This document shows positions 1-9,568 of a stretch of DNA of 44,924 nt, piece after piece. A model generated the notes under the pieces. That model was not told the origin of the DNA and ran no database searches. It worked only from the letters and a program-made list of their open reading frames with translations. A program made the translations under genes and the position numbers. Position 1 is the stretch's first letter. Each line of letters starts with the position of its first letter. Source of the DNA: an uncultured Telmatospirillum sp. (GTDB lineage Bacteria; Pseudomonadota; Alphaproteobacteria; Rhodospirillales; Magnetospirillaceae). The stretch covers positions 1-44,924 of the forward strand of contig CAIOJO010000404.1 in the NCBI GenBank assembly GCA_903858635.1. Direction: 5' to 3'.

Positions 1-343
1 GCAGAAGGTGCTGGCGGAAAACAACGAGACGAAATCGATCCGGGCCTACCAGGACGTCGATATCGACGCCATCTGCCGCGGTCTGTTGGGTCGCAAGCCG
101 GTCGGCCAGCCGCTGGCTCCCCCCAAGACCCTCGGCCCCAAACAGCACGGCATGCGCCTCAAGCTGGAAGATGTCGCCGAAGGTTCGATCCTCGCCGAAG
201 ACATCCGCGGTCCGGACAACGAGCTCCTGCTGGGCGTCGGCTGCATGCTGAGCGCCCGCTACCTGCGCCGCCTGAAGGAACTTGGCTCGGTGATCAACAC
301 CGAATACATCACGGTCCACCCGCCCCGCAAAAAGCCCAACTGA
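1..343 (+). CDS. C-terminal part of a response-regulator-like protein (5' end outside window)
   Basis: The frame is open to the left edge, so the GTG at 8 is probably an internal codon and only the C-terminus is seen. The visible part carries the pattern MRLKLEDVAEGSILAEDI, then LLLGVGCMLSARYLRRL, ending in a Pro/Lys-rich tail. This 'G(M/S)xLAEDI...LL..G..L....L.RL' block is common at the C-terminus of alphaproteobacterial response regulators of the HD/HDOD type. That assignment is family knowledge; no receiver domain is in the window. It ends 6 nt before the histidine kinase gene on the same strand, so the two are probably co-transcribed and may be a signalling pair. Confidence 0.55.
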   Translation, partial: QKVLAENNETKSIRAYQDVDIDAICRGLLGRKPVGQPLAPPKTLGPKQHGMRLKLEDVAEGSILAEDIRGPDNELLLGVGCMLSARYLRRLKELGSVINTEYITVHPPRKKPN

Positions 344-349
344 GCCGCG

Positions 350-2725
350 GTGACGATGACCAGTCCCGGAGACGTGACGCGGACACAGCCCGGTCGGCCG
401 GTCTCCGCCCCGGCGGTCGCCCCCCTGTTCAACGTCGCCCCCTTGCCGATGCTGCTGTGCAGCCTGGGCGATGGGTTGATCCTGCAGGCCAACGGCCTGG
501 CCATCGAACTGTTCGTCATTGGCGGACCGGCGGCGGCATCCCGGCTGAGCGACATCATCGGCCGCCTGGCCTTCGAGGCCTTTCTGTCGCGCTTGCAGGA
601 CGGCAGCGGCCTGGTCGACGACTTCGAAGCGGTCCTGCGCACCGCGGACGGCGGCAGCTTCCCCGCCATCGTATCCGGCCAGGTGGTTCATCTGGAGGGC
701 GAACGCTACATCCTGGCCGGCATCACCGACATCACCGAACGCAAACGGGCCGAAGAGGAATTGAGCCAGGCCAAGGACCAGGCCGAGGCCGCCGCCGAGG
801 CGAAATCCATGTTCCTGGCCACCATGAGCCATGAAATCCGCACGCCGATGAACGGCGTTCTCGGCATGATCGACCTGCTCGGCCGCACCGGAATGACGGC
901 CGAACAGAATGACATGGTCGAGGTCATCCGCGAATCGGCCAGCGCCCTGTTGTCGATCCTCGACGACATCCTCGATCTGTCGAAGATCGAGGCGGGCAAG
1001 CTCACCCTCGAATCGGTTCCGCTGCATTTGCGGGAAACGGTCCAGAGCGCCGTCGAGCTGGTGGCCAATCGAGCCCGCGACAAGGGATTGGAACTCGCCT
1101 GGTGGGCCGAAGAAGCGGTTCCCGAGCAGATTTTCGGAGATCCGCTGCGCCTGCGCCAGGTTCTGCTCAATTTCCTCAGCAATGCCATCAAGTTCACCGA
1201 AGCCGGCACGGTCACCGTCAAACTGCGCCATATCGGCCGCTCCGACGGCAGTTTCGGCTTGCGCTTCGAGGTCATCGATACCGGCATCGGCCTGTCGGCC
1301 GAAGACCAGGCGAGCCTGTTTCAACCCTTTGCCCAGGCCAATGCGGCGACGGCCCGCCGGTTCGGCGGCAGTGGCCTGGGTCTGTCGATCTGCCGCCACC
1401 TCACCGGCATCATGGGCGGCCAAATCGGCGTCGACAGCCGGCTCGGCCATGGATCGACCTTCTGGCTCGAGGTCCCCCTCCGGCAGGCGCCGCCCAGCCC
1501 GATCGCCGGCCAGCGCGACTTGGCCGGCCTGTGCTTGCTGGTGGTCGACGATTTCACCGAGGCCCGCCTGTGCATCGCCGCGGCCTTGCGCCGGCACGGC
1601 GCCACCGTGCATGACGCGGCCACGGCCGCCGAGGCGCTCACGCTGCTGGCTGCGGAGCCGAACTTCGACGCCGCCGTGGTCGACGCGGGAGAGGTGTTCG
1701 TCAATCTGATGGGGCCGCTGGCCGACCAGATCGGTCCCAGCCGCATCCTGATGACCACGCCGCGCCGCTCCGAAACCCTCTCCGCCTGGTGCAGTGGCCG
1801 CGGGCTGGCGCCGCCCCTGTTGAAGCCGATCCGCTGGAGCCTGTTGACGCGGGCGGTCGCCTTGAGCGTCGGCCGCCTGGCCGAACCGATGCCTGACCGC
1901 CGTCCGGCGCAAGCGCCCCCCCGGCCGATGCCCAGCCCGGAGGAAGCGCTGGCCGCCGGCCGGCTGATCCTGGTGGTCGAGGACCACGAGACCAATCGCC
2001 TGGTCATCGCCAAACAGTTGACCCAGCTCGGCTATGCCTTCGACATGGCCAATGACGGCGAGGCGGCTTGGCGAGCCTTGCAGCAGAAGCGCTATGGACT
2101 GCTGCTCACCGACTGCACCATGCCGCTGCTGGACGGTTATGGCCTGGCCTCCCGGGTGCGGGACGCCGAGGGCGATGGCCAGCAGCGCCTGCCCATCGTG
2201 GCATTGACCGCCAATGTCCTGGAAGCGGAAGTGGAGAAGAGCTGGGCGGCCGGAATGGACGATCATCTGAGCAAACCGGTGGCGCTCGAGCAACTGGCGG
2301 CGACTCTGGACAAATGGCTACCCTCCTCGGGCGAGGAGCGGCTGCCCGAGACCTTCCCGGTGACCGATGCGGTGGCGATGACGGACAGCGGCGGCGCCAT
2401 CGATCTCGATCGCTTCAGCCAGGTGCTGGGCGACAGCGACCCGGCAACGCTGCGCGAAGTGCTCGAGTCCTTCGTCGTCAGCTTCGAGACGCTGTCGGAA
2501 ACCTTGGCGCGGGCGGTGGCCAGGCGCGACCGTCAGACCTTGCGCAATGCCGCCCACACCGCCAAAGGGGCGGCCCGCAACGCCTGCGCCACCGAACTGG
2601 CCGAACTGCTGGCCGAACTGGAGGCACGGGCGGGAAGCCGCGACAGCTACGCCCGTCTCGGCCGGCTGGTCTACGGGGTGAAGGCCAGTTTCACCGCCGT
2701 CCGCGACTTCGTCGAAGGGCTGTAA
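350..2725 (+). CDS. Hybrid sensor histidine kinase (PAS-HisKA-HATPase-REC-REC-Hpt)
   Basis: The protein has 791 aa and no membrane segment, so it is probably cytoplasmic. In order it has a PAS region (about 25-130, ending [14 protein letters not shown]), a HisKA domain with phospho-acceptor His161 in [10 protein letters not shown], and an HATPase_c domain (about 265-380) with N box [11 protein letters not shown]1 DTGIGLS and G2 GGSGLGLS. A first receiver (about 390-510) keeps VVDD, Asp445 and a LKP lysine but is otherwise divergent. A second receiver (about 540-655) has Asp588 in LLLTDCTMP. An Hpt domain (about 685-790) has His736 in AAHTAKG. This is a complete internal His-Asp-His-type phosphorelay. 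The start is GTG 350; ATG 356 is an in-frame alternative. The signal sensed by the PAS domain is unknown. The upstream regulator-like gene is the obvious partner candidate. Confidence 0.92.
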   Translation: MTMTSPGDVTRTQPGRPVSAPAVAPLFNVAPLPMLLCSLGDGLILQANGLAIELFVIGGPAAASRLSDIIGRLAFEAFLSRLQDGSGLVDDFEAVLRTADGGSFPAIVSGQVVHLEGERYILAGITDITERKRAEEELSQAKDQAEAAAEAKSMFLATMSHEIRTPMNGVLGMIDLLGRTGMTAEQNDMVEVIRESASALLSILDDILDLSKIEAGKLTLESVPLHLRETVQSAVELVANRARDKGLELAWWAEEAVPEQIFGDPLRLRQVLLNFLSNAIKFTEAGTVTVKLRHIGRSDGSFGLRFEVIDTGIGLSAEDQASLFQPFAQANAATARRFGGSGLGLSICRHLTGIMGGQIGVDSRLGHGSTFWLEVPLRQAPPSPIAGQRDLAGLCLLVVDDFTEARLCIAAALRRHGATVHDAATAAEALTLLAAEPNFDAAVVDAGEVFVNLMGPLADQIGPSRILMTTPRRSETLSAWCSGRGLAPPLLKPIRWSLLTRAVALSVGRLAEPMPDRRPAQAPPRPMPSPEEALAAGRLILVVEDHETNRLVIAKQLTQLGYAFDMANDGEAAWRALQQKRYGLLLTDCTMPLLDGYGLASRVRDAEGDGQQRLPIVALTANVLEAEVEKSWAAGMDDHLSKPVALEQLAATLDKWLPSSGEERLPETFPVTDAVAMTDSGGAIDLDRFSQVLGDSDPATLREVLESFVVSFETLSETLARAVARRDRQTLRNAAHTAKGAARNACATELAELLAELEARAGSRDSYARLGRLVYGVKASFTAVRDFVEGL

Positions 2726-2734
2726 TTCCTTCCT

Positions 2735-2830
2735 AGTGGGGCCGGCGTCCCTGCCGGCCTCCGCCGCGGAGCGGCGGAAATGCCAGGCTTCCGGCTTCGC
2801 CGGAACGCCGGCAGGGACGCCGGCGCCACT
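2735..2830. repeat. 96-bp cloverleaf-like palindromic repeat, copy 1
   Basis: The outer arms are 24 bp (2735-2758 and 2807-2830), complementary with one mismatch. Between them lie two perfect hairpins: CCGCCGC-gga-GCGGCGG and TTCCGGC-ttc-GCCGGAA. A second copy at 30397-30492 has the same length and differs at 7 of 96 positions by eye. It lies between the convergent hybrid kinase and dnaE2 and is followed by a T-run (gattttttc), so it can serve as a bidirectional terminator. Short ORFs through it are artefacts of the GC-rich repeat. Confidence 0.85.
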
Positions 2831-2853
2831 GATTTTTTCACCGGCGCAGGTAA

Positions 2854-5800
2854 TCAGCAGAAATCCCGTGACGCGGCGCGCAGCGGCTGGCCGCCGAGGC
2901 CGCGCAGTTCCGCCGTCAGGTCGCCGATGCGCTCGGCGATGACGTGGATGACCTGTCCCTGGCGCTGCACCCGGCCGTCGACCCGCAGCAGGCTGGCGGT
3001 CAGCACGGCCCGCCGGTAGGTCTCGAAGACAGGCGGCCAGACCACGATATTGGCCACCCCGGTTTCGTCCTCGAGGGTCATGAAGATGACCCCGTTGGCG
3101 CTGCCCGGCCGTTGGCGGACCAGGACCAGCCCGGCCACCGAAATGCGGCCGGCCTGCCGCTGCAACAGCCGCGCCGCGGCCACGATGCCCTGACCGGCCA
3201 GCCGGTCGCGCAACAGGGCCAGCGGATGCGCCTTCAGCGACAGCCGCAGGCGGGCATAGTCCTCCACCACCTGTTCGCCCAAACTCATCGGCGGCAGGGC
3301 GACCGGCGGGCCGGCGGCGGGCGCCTCGACCCCGGCCGCGGCGAACAGCGGCGGCGGCGCCTGGGTGAAGGCCCGCACCGCCCACAAGGCCTCGCGCCGG
3401 GTGAGGCCCATCGAGCCGAAGGCATCGGCATCGGCCAGGGCCTCCAACGCGTCGCGGGCCAATCCGGCCTGGTGCCACAGGGCATGCGGCGAGGCATAGC
3501 CGTCGCCGCGGGCCGTCACCAGGGCCTCGGCCTGGCGCTGGGCCAAGCCGTTGATCTGGCGGAAGCCGAGCCGCAGGGCCAAAGCTGCGCCCGCCGGTTC
3601 CCCCGCCCTTTCCCCCACTCTTTCCAGCGTGCAATCCCACTGGCTGGCATTGACGTCCACCGGACGCACCGGGACACCGTGTTCGGCTGCATCGCGGACG
3701 ATCTGCGCCGGCGCATAGAAGCCCATCGGCTGGCTGTTCAGCAAGGCGCAGGCGAACACCGCCGGGTGATGGCATTTCAGCCAGGCCGAGACATAGACCA
3801 GATGGGCGAAACTGGCGGCATGGCTTTCCGGAAAGCCGTAACTGCCGAACCCCTCGATCTGCTGGAAGACCCGTTCGGCGAAGGCCGGGTGGTAGCCGCG
3901 GGCGGTCATGCCGGCGATCAGCTTGTCGTGGAACAGCGCCACCTTGCCGGCATTGCGGAAGGTGGCCATGGCGCGGCGCAATTGATCGGCCTCGGCCGGG
4001 GTGAAACCGCCGGCGACGATGGAGAGCTTCATCGCCTGCTCCTGGAACAGCGGCACGCCGAGGGTCTTGCCGAGCACCGATGCGAGTTCGGGCGAGGGAT
4101 AGTCCACGGCCTCCTTGCCGTCGCGGCGGCGCAGATAGGGATGGACCATGTCGCCCTGGATCGGCCCCGGCCGGACGATCGCCACCTCGATCACCAGGTC
4201 GTAGAAGCAGCAGGGCTTCAGGCGCGGCAGCATGGTCATCTGGGCGCGGCTTTCCACCTGGAAGACGCCGATCGAATCGGCCCGGCCGAGCATATCGTAG
4301 ACGGCCGGATCCTCCCTCGGCACGGTGGCCAGGCCGAGGGCGATGCCGCGGTGGCGGGCCAGCAGGTCGAAGGCCTTGCGGATGCAGGTCAGCATGCCGA
4401 GCGCCAGCACATCGACCTTCAACAGGCCCAGCGCGTCGAGATCGTCCTTGTCCCATTCGATGACGGTGCGCCCGGCCATGGCGGCGTTCTCGATCGGCAC
4501 CAGTTCGTCGAGCCGCCCGCGGGTCATGACGAAGCCGCCGACATGCTGCGACAGATGGCGCGGGAAACCGGTCAGTTCAGCGGCCAGGCCGAGCACCTGG
4601 GCCAGCCGCGGCTCGTCGGGATCGAGGCCCAGTTCGCGCACGCGGCCGGGGGCGATCGGCTGGCGGCTCCACCCCCAGCTGGTCTTGGCCAACGCCCCCA
4701 CCGTATCGGCCGACAGGCCCAAGGCCTTGCCGACGTCGCGGATCGCCGAGCGAGCCCGGTAGTGGATGACGGTGGCGGTCAGCCCGGCCCGCTCGCGGCC
4801 GTATTTGGCATAGATATACTGGATCACCTCCTCGCGGCGCTCATGCTCGAAGTCGACATCGATGTCGGGCGGCTCGTTGCGTTCCGCACTGACGAAGCGC
4901 TCGAACAACAGGTCGAACTGGGCGGGATCGACGGCGGTGATCGACAAGCAGTAGCACACCGCCGAATTGGCCGCCGAGCCCCGCCCCTGGCACAGGATGC
5001 CGCGGCCGTCGGCGAAGCGCACCAGGTCGTGAACGGTGAGGAAATAGGGCGCGTAGGCCAATGTCTCGATCAGCTGCAACTCGTGGGCGATGGCGGCCCG
5101 CACCTTATCCGGCACGCCGTCCGGATAGCGCCGGGCGGCACCCTCCCAGGTCAGCCGGAGCAGACGCTGCTGCGGGCTCTCGCCGTCTTCCGTCTCGACG
5201 GGATATTCGTAGCGCAACTCATCGAGGCTGAAGCGGCAGCGCGCCGCAATCTCCCCGCTGCGGGCGACGGCCTCGGGAAAGCCGGCGAACAGGCGCGCCA
5301 TCTCGGCCGGCGGCTTCAGGTGCCGCTCGGCATTGGGGCTAAGCCGCCATCCCGCCTGGTCGATGTCGCAACCGGCGCGGATGCAGGTCAGCACGTCCTG
5401 CAAGGCGCGGCGCGCCGGCGTGTGGTAATGCACATCGTTGGTCGCCACCAGGGGCGTGCCGCATTGTCCGGCCAGACCGGCGAGGGCGGCCAGCCGACGG
5501 CCGTCATCGGCGGCGAAGCGGCGTTGCGCGGCGAGATAGACCTGGCCGGGGAAGCGTTGGCGCCAATCGGCCAGTTCGCCGGCAAAGCCGGACTCCTGCT
5601 CCGGCGGCAGCACCAGGAAGATCTGCCCCTCGCCATGGGCCGCCGCATCGGCCCGGCCGATCCGGCATTGCCCCTTGGGGGCGCGCCGCTTGCCCAGGCT
5701 CAGCAGGCGGGTCAGGCGGCCATAGGCGGCACGGTCGGTGGGCAGGCAGAGCAGGCTCGCCCCGTCGGTTAGGTCGAGACGCGCCCCGATCACCAGGCAG

Positions 5801-5976
5801 AGGCCGGTCTGGCGCGCCGCCGCATGGGCCCGCACCACCCCGGCCAGGCTGTTGCGGTCGGTCACCGCGATGGCCGACAGGCCGAGGGCGGCGGCGGCCA
5901 CCACCAGTTCATCGGGGTGGGAGGCCCCCTGCAGGAAGCTGAAATTGGTGGTGACCTGCAGTTCGGCATAGGTCAT
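2854..5976 (-). CDS. dnaE2: Error-prone DNA polymerase III alpha subunit DnaE2
   Basis: This is the replicative-type polymerase of the ImuA-ImuB-DnaE2 translesion synthesis system, which extends over lesions during SOS mutagenesis. The length of about 1040 aa is normal for DnaE2. An N-terminal PHP region (TTNFSFLQGASHPDELV) is followed by the C-family polymerase core with the catalytic carboxylates in PDIDVDF (Asp371 and Asp373) and in LLKVDVLALG. A helix-hairpin/OB-fold tail ends near GRISVAGLVLVRQRPGS. The start ATG 5976 overlaps the imuB stop as ATGA, which fixes the start and suggests translational coupling. The open frame extends 16 codons upstream, but that part is inside imuB. It is the last gene of the LexA-controlled operon. 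Confidence 0.96.
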   Translation of the reverse strand: MTYAELQVTTNFSFLQGASHPDELVVAAAALGLSAIAVTDRNSLAGVVRAHAAARQTGLCLVIGARLDLTDGASLLCLPTDRAAYGRLTRLLSLGKRRAPKGQCRIGRADAAAHGEGQIFLVLPPEQESGFAGELADWRQRFPGQVYLAAQRRFAADDGRRLAALAGLAGQCGTPLVATNDVHYHTPARRALQDVLTCIRAGCDIDQAGWRLSPNAERHLKPPAEMARLFAGFPEAVARSGEIAARCRFSLDELRYEYPVETEDGESPQQRLLRLTWEGAARRYPDGVPDKVRAAIAHELQLIETLAYAPYFLTVHDLVRFADGRGILCQGRGSAANSAVCYCLSITAVDPAQFDLLFERFVSAERNEPPDIDVDFEHERREEVIQYIYAKYGRERAGLTATVIHYRARSAIRDVGKALGLSADTVGALAKTSWGWSRQPIAPGRVRELGLDPDEPRLAQVLGLAAELTGFPRHLSQHVGGFVMTRGRLDELVPIENAAMAGRTVIEWDKDDLDALGLLKVDVLALGMLTCIRKAFDLLARHRGIALGLATVPREDPAVYDMLGRADSIGVFQVESRAQMTMLPRLKPCCFYDLVIEVAIVRPGPIQGDMVHPYLRRRDGKEAVDYPSPELASVLGKTLGVPLFQEQAMKLSIVAGGFTPAEADQLRRAMATFRNAGKVALFHDKLIAGMTARGYHPAFAERVFQQIEGFGSYGFPESHAASFAHLVYVSAWLKCHHPAVFACALLNSQPMGFYAPAQIVRDAAEHGVPVRPVDVNASQWDCTLERVGERAGEPAGAALALRLGFRQINGLAQRQAEALVTARGDGYASPHALWHQAGLARDALEALADADAFGSMGLTRREALWAVRAFTQAPPPLFAAAGVEAPAAGPPVALPPMSLGEQVVEDYARLRLSLKAHPLALLRDRLAGQGIVAAARLLQRQAGRISVAGLVLVRQRPGSANGVIFMTLEDETGVANIVVWPPVFETYRRAVLTASLLRVDGRVQRQGQVIHVIAERIGDLTAELRGLGGQPLRAASRDFC

Positions 5977-7505
5977 GGAAAAATCCCGTGCAGGAACCAG
6001 CGGGGCGGCTCGCCCTCGCCCCACAGGCCTTGGCGAAACAGCCAGAAGCGGCGCCCCGCCTCATCCTCGACGCAGTAATAGTCGCGATCCGCCCGTTCGG
6101 CCCGCCACCATTCGGCGGCCAGGCGCTCCGGGCCTTCGGCCCGGCGGATGCGATGGGTGCGACGGCGCCAGCGGAACAGCAGCGGCGGCGCGTCGGGCAC
6201 CGGTGCCACCGCCTGCACCGGCTCGGGCCGGCCGAGCAGACGAAGGGGACGACGGGCGCGGACGAAGCCCTCGTCCGCTTGCGGCAGAGGGGGGGCCAAG
6301 CCGGCCCGCTGCACCGCCCGCTCCGGCAGATGGCTGGGGCGGGCAGCAAAGCGGTGGATGCGGTCGAAACCCAGCCGGTTGCCCAAGGCATCGAGCAAAT
6401 GGGTCATGTCCTCGACACCGTCACCACCCGCCCGAGCGGCCACCAGGCTTGCCTGCACGGCCTCCAAGGGAGCGGTCTCCACCGCCGCCAGACGCAGCGT
6501 CTCGATGCCGAAGCCGGCGTCGAGACGGCCCAGCGGTTCGCCCAGCAGGCGCAACAGATGGGCCGCATCGCGGCAAGGCTGGCTGGTGCCGATGGCCAAG
6601 CGCTGCACCGTCGCGTCGAGCCGGAAGATGGCCAGTTCGAGGCGCCGCACCCCCAGCCGTTGCCGCGCCAGGACCGCCATCAGGCGGTCGAGCAGGCCGC
6701 GGGTGGCGGCGGCAATGTCCTCGGGTCGGGCGATGGGTTCGGCGAAGGCATGATCGACCCGATGGGCAACCGGCGGCCGGCGCGGCGAGATCGGTTCGTC
6801 TTGGCGGCCCAGAGCCTGATCCAGCCGCTGCCCGACGGCCCGGCCGAAGCGGGCGGTCAGGGCCGGACGCGCCAATCGGTCGAGCTGGCCGATCCATTTG
6901 ACGCCAAGCCTGATCAGCCCGGCGGCGACGGCCGGCGACAGGCGAAGCGCGGTGACGGGGAGGCTAGCCAAGGCGCGGTCCTGACCGCCGGGCGGCAGAC
7001 AGGGCGCGTCGCCGGCCCCGAAGCGGGCCCAGGCCCAGGCGGCGCCGGGGGTATCGGCCACCGCGGCGCGGGCGGTGAAACCCAGCCGGGCCAGGCGGGC
7101 GGTCAAGTCGGCCACCAAGGCCGGTTCGCTGCCCATAAGATGGGCACAGCCGGTAATGTCGAGCCACAACCCGCCGCCCTCGGCACTCTCCATCCAGTCG
7201 TCGGCAGCCGCCCAAGGGGTATAGGAACTGCACCAGTCGGCCAGGCGGTCGAGCAGCGCCCGGTCGCCGGCGGGATCGGCCGCCGCCAGGCACAGATCCG
7301 GCACCACCGCCTGGGCATCGGCCACCCGCATGCCGGGCCGCAGACCGGCTCGGCGTGCCGTCCGGTTGACTGCCAGCAGATGGCGCTGGCCATCCTTGAG
7401 GGCGGTGGCGAGGGGCTTATCCCTGTCCCATCCGGCGGCGGCGAACCGGCAGAGCCGGTCGGTCGCCAGCCGGGGTAGCCATACGGAGACGACGCGCCTC
7501 ATCAT
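5973..7505 (-). CDS. imuB: ImuB, inactive Y-family polymerase-like protein
   Basis: ImuB is the hub of the mutasome, bridging ImuA, DnaE2 and the beta clamp. The protein starts MMRRVVSVWLPRLATDR, where true Y-family polymerases have a catalytic DxDxF motif; here that carboxylate pattern is missing, as is typical for ImuB. The signature stretch WLDITGCAHLMG is present. The C-terminal half matches the ImuB little-finger and tail region (RRLELAIFRLDATVQRLAIG). The start is ATG 7505 or 7502; the longer frame up to 7625 is inside imuA. It overlaps imuA by 89 nt in another frame, and its TGA overlaps the dnaE2 ATG. About 510 aa, a normal length. Confidence 0.93.
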   Translation of the reverse strand: MMRRVVSVWLPRLATDRLCRFAAAGWDRDKPLATALKDGQRHLLAVNRTARRAGLRPGMRVADAQAVVPDLCLAAADPAGDRALLDRLADWCSSYTPWAAADDWMESAEGGGLWLDITGCAHLMGSEPALVADLTARLARLGFTARAAVADTPGAAWAWARFGAGDAPCLPPGGQDRALASLPVTALRLSPAVAAGLIRLGVKWIGQLDRLARPALTARFGRAVGQRLDQALGRQDEPISPRRPPVAHRVDHAFAEPIARPEDIAAATRGLLDRLMAVLARQRLGVRRLELAIFRLDATVQRLAIGTSQPCRDAAHLLRLLGEPLGRLDAGFGIETLRLAAVETAPLEAVQASLVAARAGGDGVEDMTHLLDALGNRLGFDRIHRFAARPSHLPERAVQRAGLAPPLPQADEGFVRARRPLRLLGRPEPVQAVAPVPDAPPLLFRWRRRTHRIRRAEGPERLAAEWWRAERADRDYYCVEDEAGRRFWLFRQGLWGEGEPPRWFLHGIFP

Positions 7506-8199
7506 TCCACTCCACCAGCCAGCTGCCGACGATCCCGTCCTCGCCCCAGCCGCGGCCCCGGCAATGGCATAATTCGAGCCGCCAGCGCCACGCCCCCAGG
7601 CCCATCCGCCCCGGACCAAGGGCACCGTGATCCGGGGCGTCCCCGCCGAGGGCCGGGGCGACCCGCCAGCGGGTCACCGCCGGAGCGGCCGCCCTGCCCT
7701 GGTTGAGCAGGAAAGCGGTGACGCCGCTGGCCCGGGCGGCCAGTTGCAGCCGCCGCGCCGCCGTCCCGTCGAGACCCCAGGTTTCGCCCAGCACGGCGGC
7801 CAGGCCGCGGCAATGCAACCCTTCCTCCACCACCCAGGCGGCCTGGGCGGCGTTGCGGGGGCGCACCACCAGCAGCCGTTGCGCATCGAGACCGAGGGCG
7901 GCCAGACCCGGCGCGTAGAGATCGTCCGCAGCCGTCACCCACAGCACCGTCCGCTCCTGCTGCCGGGCGAGACGCCCCAGACAGACGGCGGCGAAGCCCA
8001 GCGCGGCCCCATGCAGGACGCCGTCGCCGAGGGCGGCCGGGGCGATCTCGTGCAGCACCCCGAGGGGCAGGCCGCCGCCGGGAAGAACCGCATCGATCTC
8101 GGCCACCCCCAGGGGCAGCCCCCCGGTCGTACCGTCGGCGGCCTGCCCCTCGAGGGCGGCAATGCGGGCGCGAAGCTGGATGAGCGATGGAGAAGACAT
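7417..8199 (-). CDS. imuA: ImuA, RecA-like mutagenesis protein
   Basis: The 260-aa SulA/RecA-like protein is the first gene of the imuA-imuB-dnaE2 operon. It begins MSSPSLIQLRARIAALEG and contains the family block VAEIDAVLPGGGLPLGVLHEI, corresponding to the RecA-like core in which the Walker A is degenerate. The C-terminus (GSWLVEWNDEARRLRMATP) is the usual ImuA end and runs over the imuB start. ImuA is known to be required for ImuB-DnaE2 mutagenesis and to modulate RecA. ATG 8199 lies directly downstream of a LexA box, so induction on DNA damage is expected. Confidence 0.92.
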   Translation of the reverse strand: MSSPSLIQLRARIAALEGQAADGTTGGLPLGVAEIDAVLPGGGLPLGVLHEIAPAALGDGVLHGAALGFAAVCLGRLARQQERTVLWVTAADDLYAPGLAALGLDAQRLLVVRPRNAAQAAWVVEEGLHCRGLAAVLGETWGLDGTAARRLQLAARASGVTAFLLNQGRAAAPAVTRWRVAPALGGDAPDHGALGPGRMGLGAWRWRLELCHCRGRGWGEDGIVGSWLVEWNDEARRLRMATPAGDRPALPVRRRRMGQG

Positions 8200-8215
8200 G
8201 GCGGAACGGCCTGTT

Positions 8216-8230
8216 GTTCTCCTTATGTTC
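8216..8230 (-). promoter_or_regulatory. LexA (SOS) box upstream of imuA
   Basis: The site reads GTTC-TCCTTAT-GTTC on the plus strand (GAAC-N7-GAAC toward imuA). This is an exact match to the alphaproteobacterial LexA direct repeat GTTC-N7-GTTC. It lies 17-31 nt upstream of the imuA ATG and covers the short AAGGAG stretch, so LexA binding would block initiation of the mutagenesis operon. Confidence 0.88.
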
Positions 8231-8361
8231 TAATTCTGCGGAGCGGCCGAGTCAAGGGAGGCTCGTCTTCCACCAGGATGCCCTTGCGGTGACCTCAGCC
8301 TGTACAGCCGGATGTTGTGGCACACTTTCATCCGCCGACGCATATTGGCGGCAATATCGCC

Positions 8362-9219
8362 ATGCCCCCATCACCCGCCGCCAGAATCCCATCCCCAAGA
8401 CGCCCTGTCCGTCGAAAACGGAATGCGCTCCAGCGTCGGCTCGATCATTGGCGCAAGCGCACGCGAAAAATGCGCGGCCTAATTGCCGCGACACCGCCCG
8501 TGTGGCGCACCGTCGCCGTCATGGTTGTGGCCCTCGCCGTCTTCGCGGCGGCCAACCTCGTCTACCACGTGATCCGCAAACCAACAGAGATGCTCGCCCC
8601 GGTCAGCGGCGTCCTGAAAAAGCTGCCCGCCGAGACCTGGCGCCAGTACGGCCCGCTGTTCCGCGAGTATTCGACCGCCACCATCACCCCCGAGCTGTTG
8701 GCGGCATTGGCCCAGGTCGAGGCTGCGGGCGATCCGGTGGCGCACACCTATTGGCGGTGGCGACTGACATGGCCTCCGTTCGCCATCTTCCAGCCCGCGT
8801 CAAGCGCCGTCGGCATGTACCAGATGACCGATGGGACATTCGCTGACGCAAAACGCTATTGCATCCGCCACCACACCGTCATTGAAGGCGATGCTTGGGG
8901 GGATTGGAATTCATGCTGGTTCACCGCATTCTACACCCGGGTGTTGCCGAACTACGCCGTCGAGTTGACGGCGGCGCATCTGGACCGAAGCGTCATGGCG
9001 ATTCTCGCCCACCAGTCGGAACGAAAAGCGACCTCGCGGCAGAAACAGGAACTTGCCACCATCGTCCATCTCTGCGGCGCTGGTCCGGCGAAGGGCTATG
9101 CTCAACGCGGATTTCGGCTGGCGCCGGGTGAGCACTGTGGTGACCACGATGCCGCCGCATATCTCGACCAAGTCGACGCGCTGAGAGGGCAGTTCGAACG
9201 ACTGGCCGCGGCGCGCTAG
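8362..9219 (+). CDS. Membrane-anchored transglycosylase-SLT-like protein
   Basis: A basic N-terminus (RPVRRKRNALQRRLDHWRKR) is followed by one membrane segment (WRTVAVMVVALAVFAAANLV), so the bulk is probably periplasmic. The exported part resembles the lysozyme-like SLT fold. A helix with a candidate catalytic glutamate (LLAALAQVEAAGDP) precedes SAVGMYQMTDGTFADA, which resembles the GLMQ-type motif, and then VHLCGAGPAKGYAQRGF. A peptidoglycan-cleaving role is inferred from these motifs only. The start is uncertain: ATG 8362 is used here, while GTG 8317 and ATG 8470 are in frame and none has a convincing Shine-Dalgarno sequence. A short inverted repeat ATATTG-gcgg-CAATAT lies just upstream at 8341-8356. 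Confidence 0.65.
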   Translation: MPPSPAARIPSPRRPVRRKRNALQRRLDHWRKRTRKMRGLIAATPPVWRTVAVMVVALAVFAAANLVYHVIRKPTEMLAPVSGVLKKLPAETWRQYGPLFREYSTATITPELLAALAQVEAAGDPVAHTYWRWRLTWPPFAIFQPASSAVGMYQMTDGTFADAKRYCIRHHTVIEGDAWGDWNSCWFTAFYTRVLPNYAVELTAAHLDRSVMAILAHQSERKATSRQKQELATIVHLCGAGPAKGYAQRGFRLAPGEHCGDHDAAAYLDQVDALRGQFERLAAAR

Positions 9220-9286
9220 GGCGCCCGCCGTCGCCTTCGGGAGCGATTTCGTGCAGGGCCGACCGACGCGGTTGGCCCCGACCATC

Positions 9287-9568
9287 TTACCAGACGATAT
9301 CCTCTCGGCTGACGCGGATACTCTCCCCATCAGAAAGGCGCGACAACTTGCCTTTAAAATCAGGAGAAAATCTCTCCTTCAATTCATTGCGGTGCCTCTT
9401 ATACGCGGCAAGTACAGCAGCATTTTCCCGGATGTTGTCGAAGGAGAATAACTCGCGAATTATTTCCGCAGGAACGTCGAGGTATACAGTTCCCTCGTCA
9501 GGGATATCGATCTCGTGTCGCACCAGCAATTCGCCGCCGGCCCCCGCCATACATCCAAATTTACCCAT
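9287..9568 (-). CDS. Hypothetical 93-aa protein, atypical composition
   Basis: The reading frame from ATG 9568 gives MGKFGCMAGAGGELLVRHEI, followed by an acidic/aliphatic section (VYLDVPAEIIRELFSFDNI) and a charged C-terminus ending SREDIVW. The longer open frame up to 9886 has low-quality sequence and overlaps the response regulator, so the internal ATG is preferred; GGGGACGG lies before it. The DNA here is visibly less GC-rich than its neighbours, which suggests recent acquisition. I do not recognise a family, and no partner gene is adjacent on this strand. Confidence 0.5.
   Translation of the reverse strand: MGKFGCMAGAGGELLVRHEIDIPDEGTVYLDVPAEIIRELFSFDNIRENAAVLAAYKRHRNELKERFSPDFKGKLSRLSDGESIRVSREDIVW

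Noticed and set aside
2736-2942. Small plus-strand ORF in the repeat, similar to one at 30398
   Set aside because: The similarity of the two predicted peptides is caused by the shared 96-bp repeat, not by a gene family.
2944-5772. 942-codon plus-strand open frame opposite dnaE2
   Set aside because: Antisense to a certain gene; rich in Gln, Gly, His and Ala as expected from the complement of GC-rich codons, with no domain motifs.
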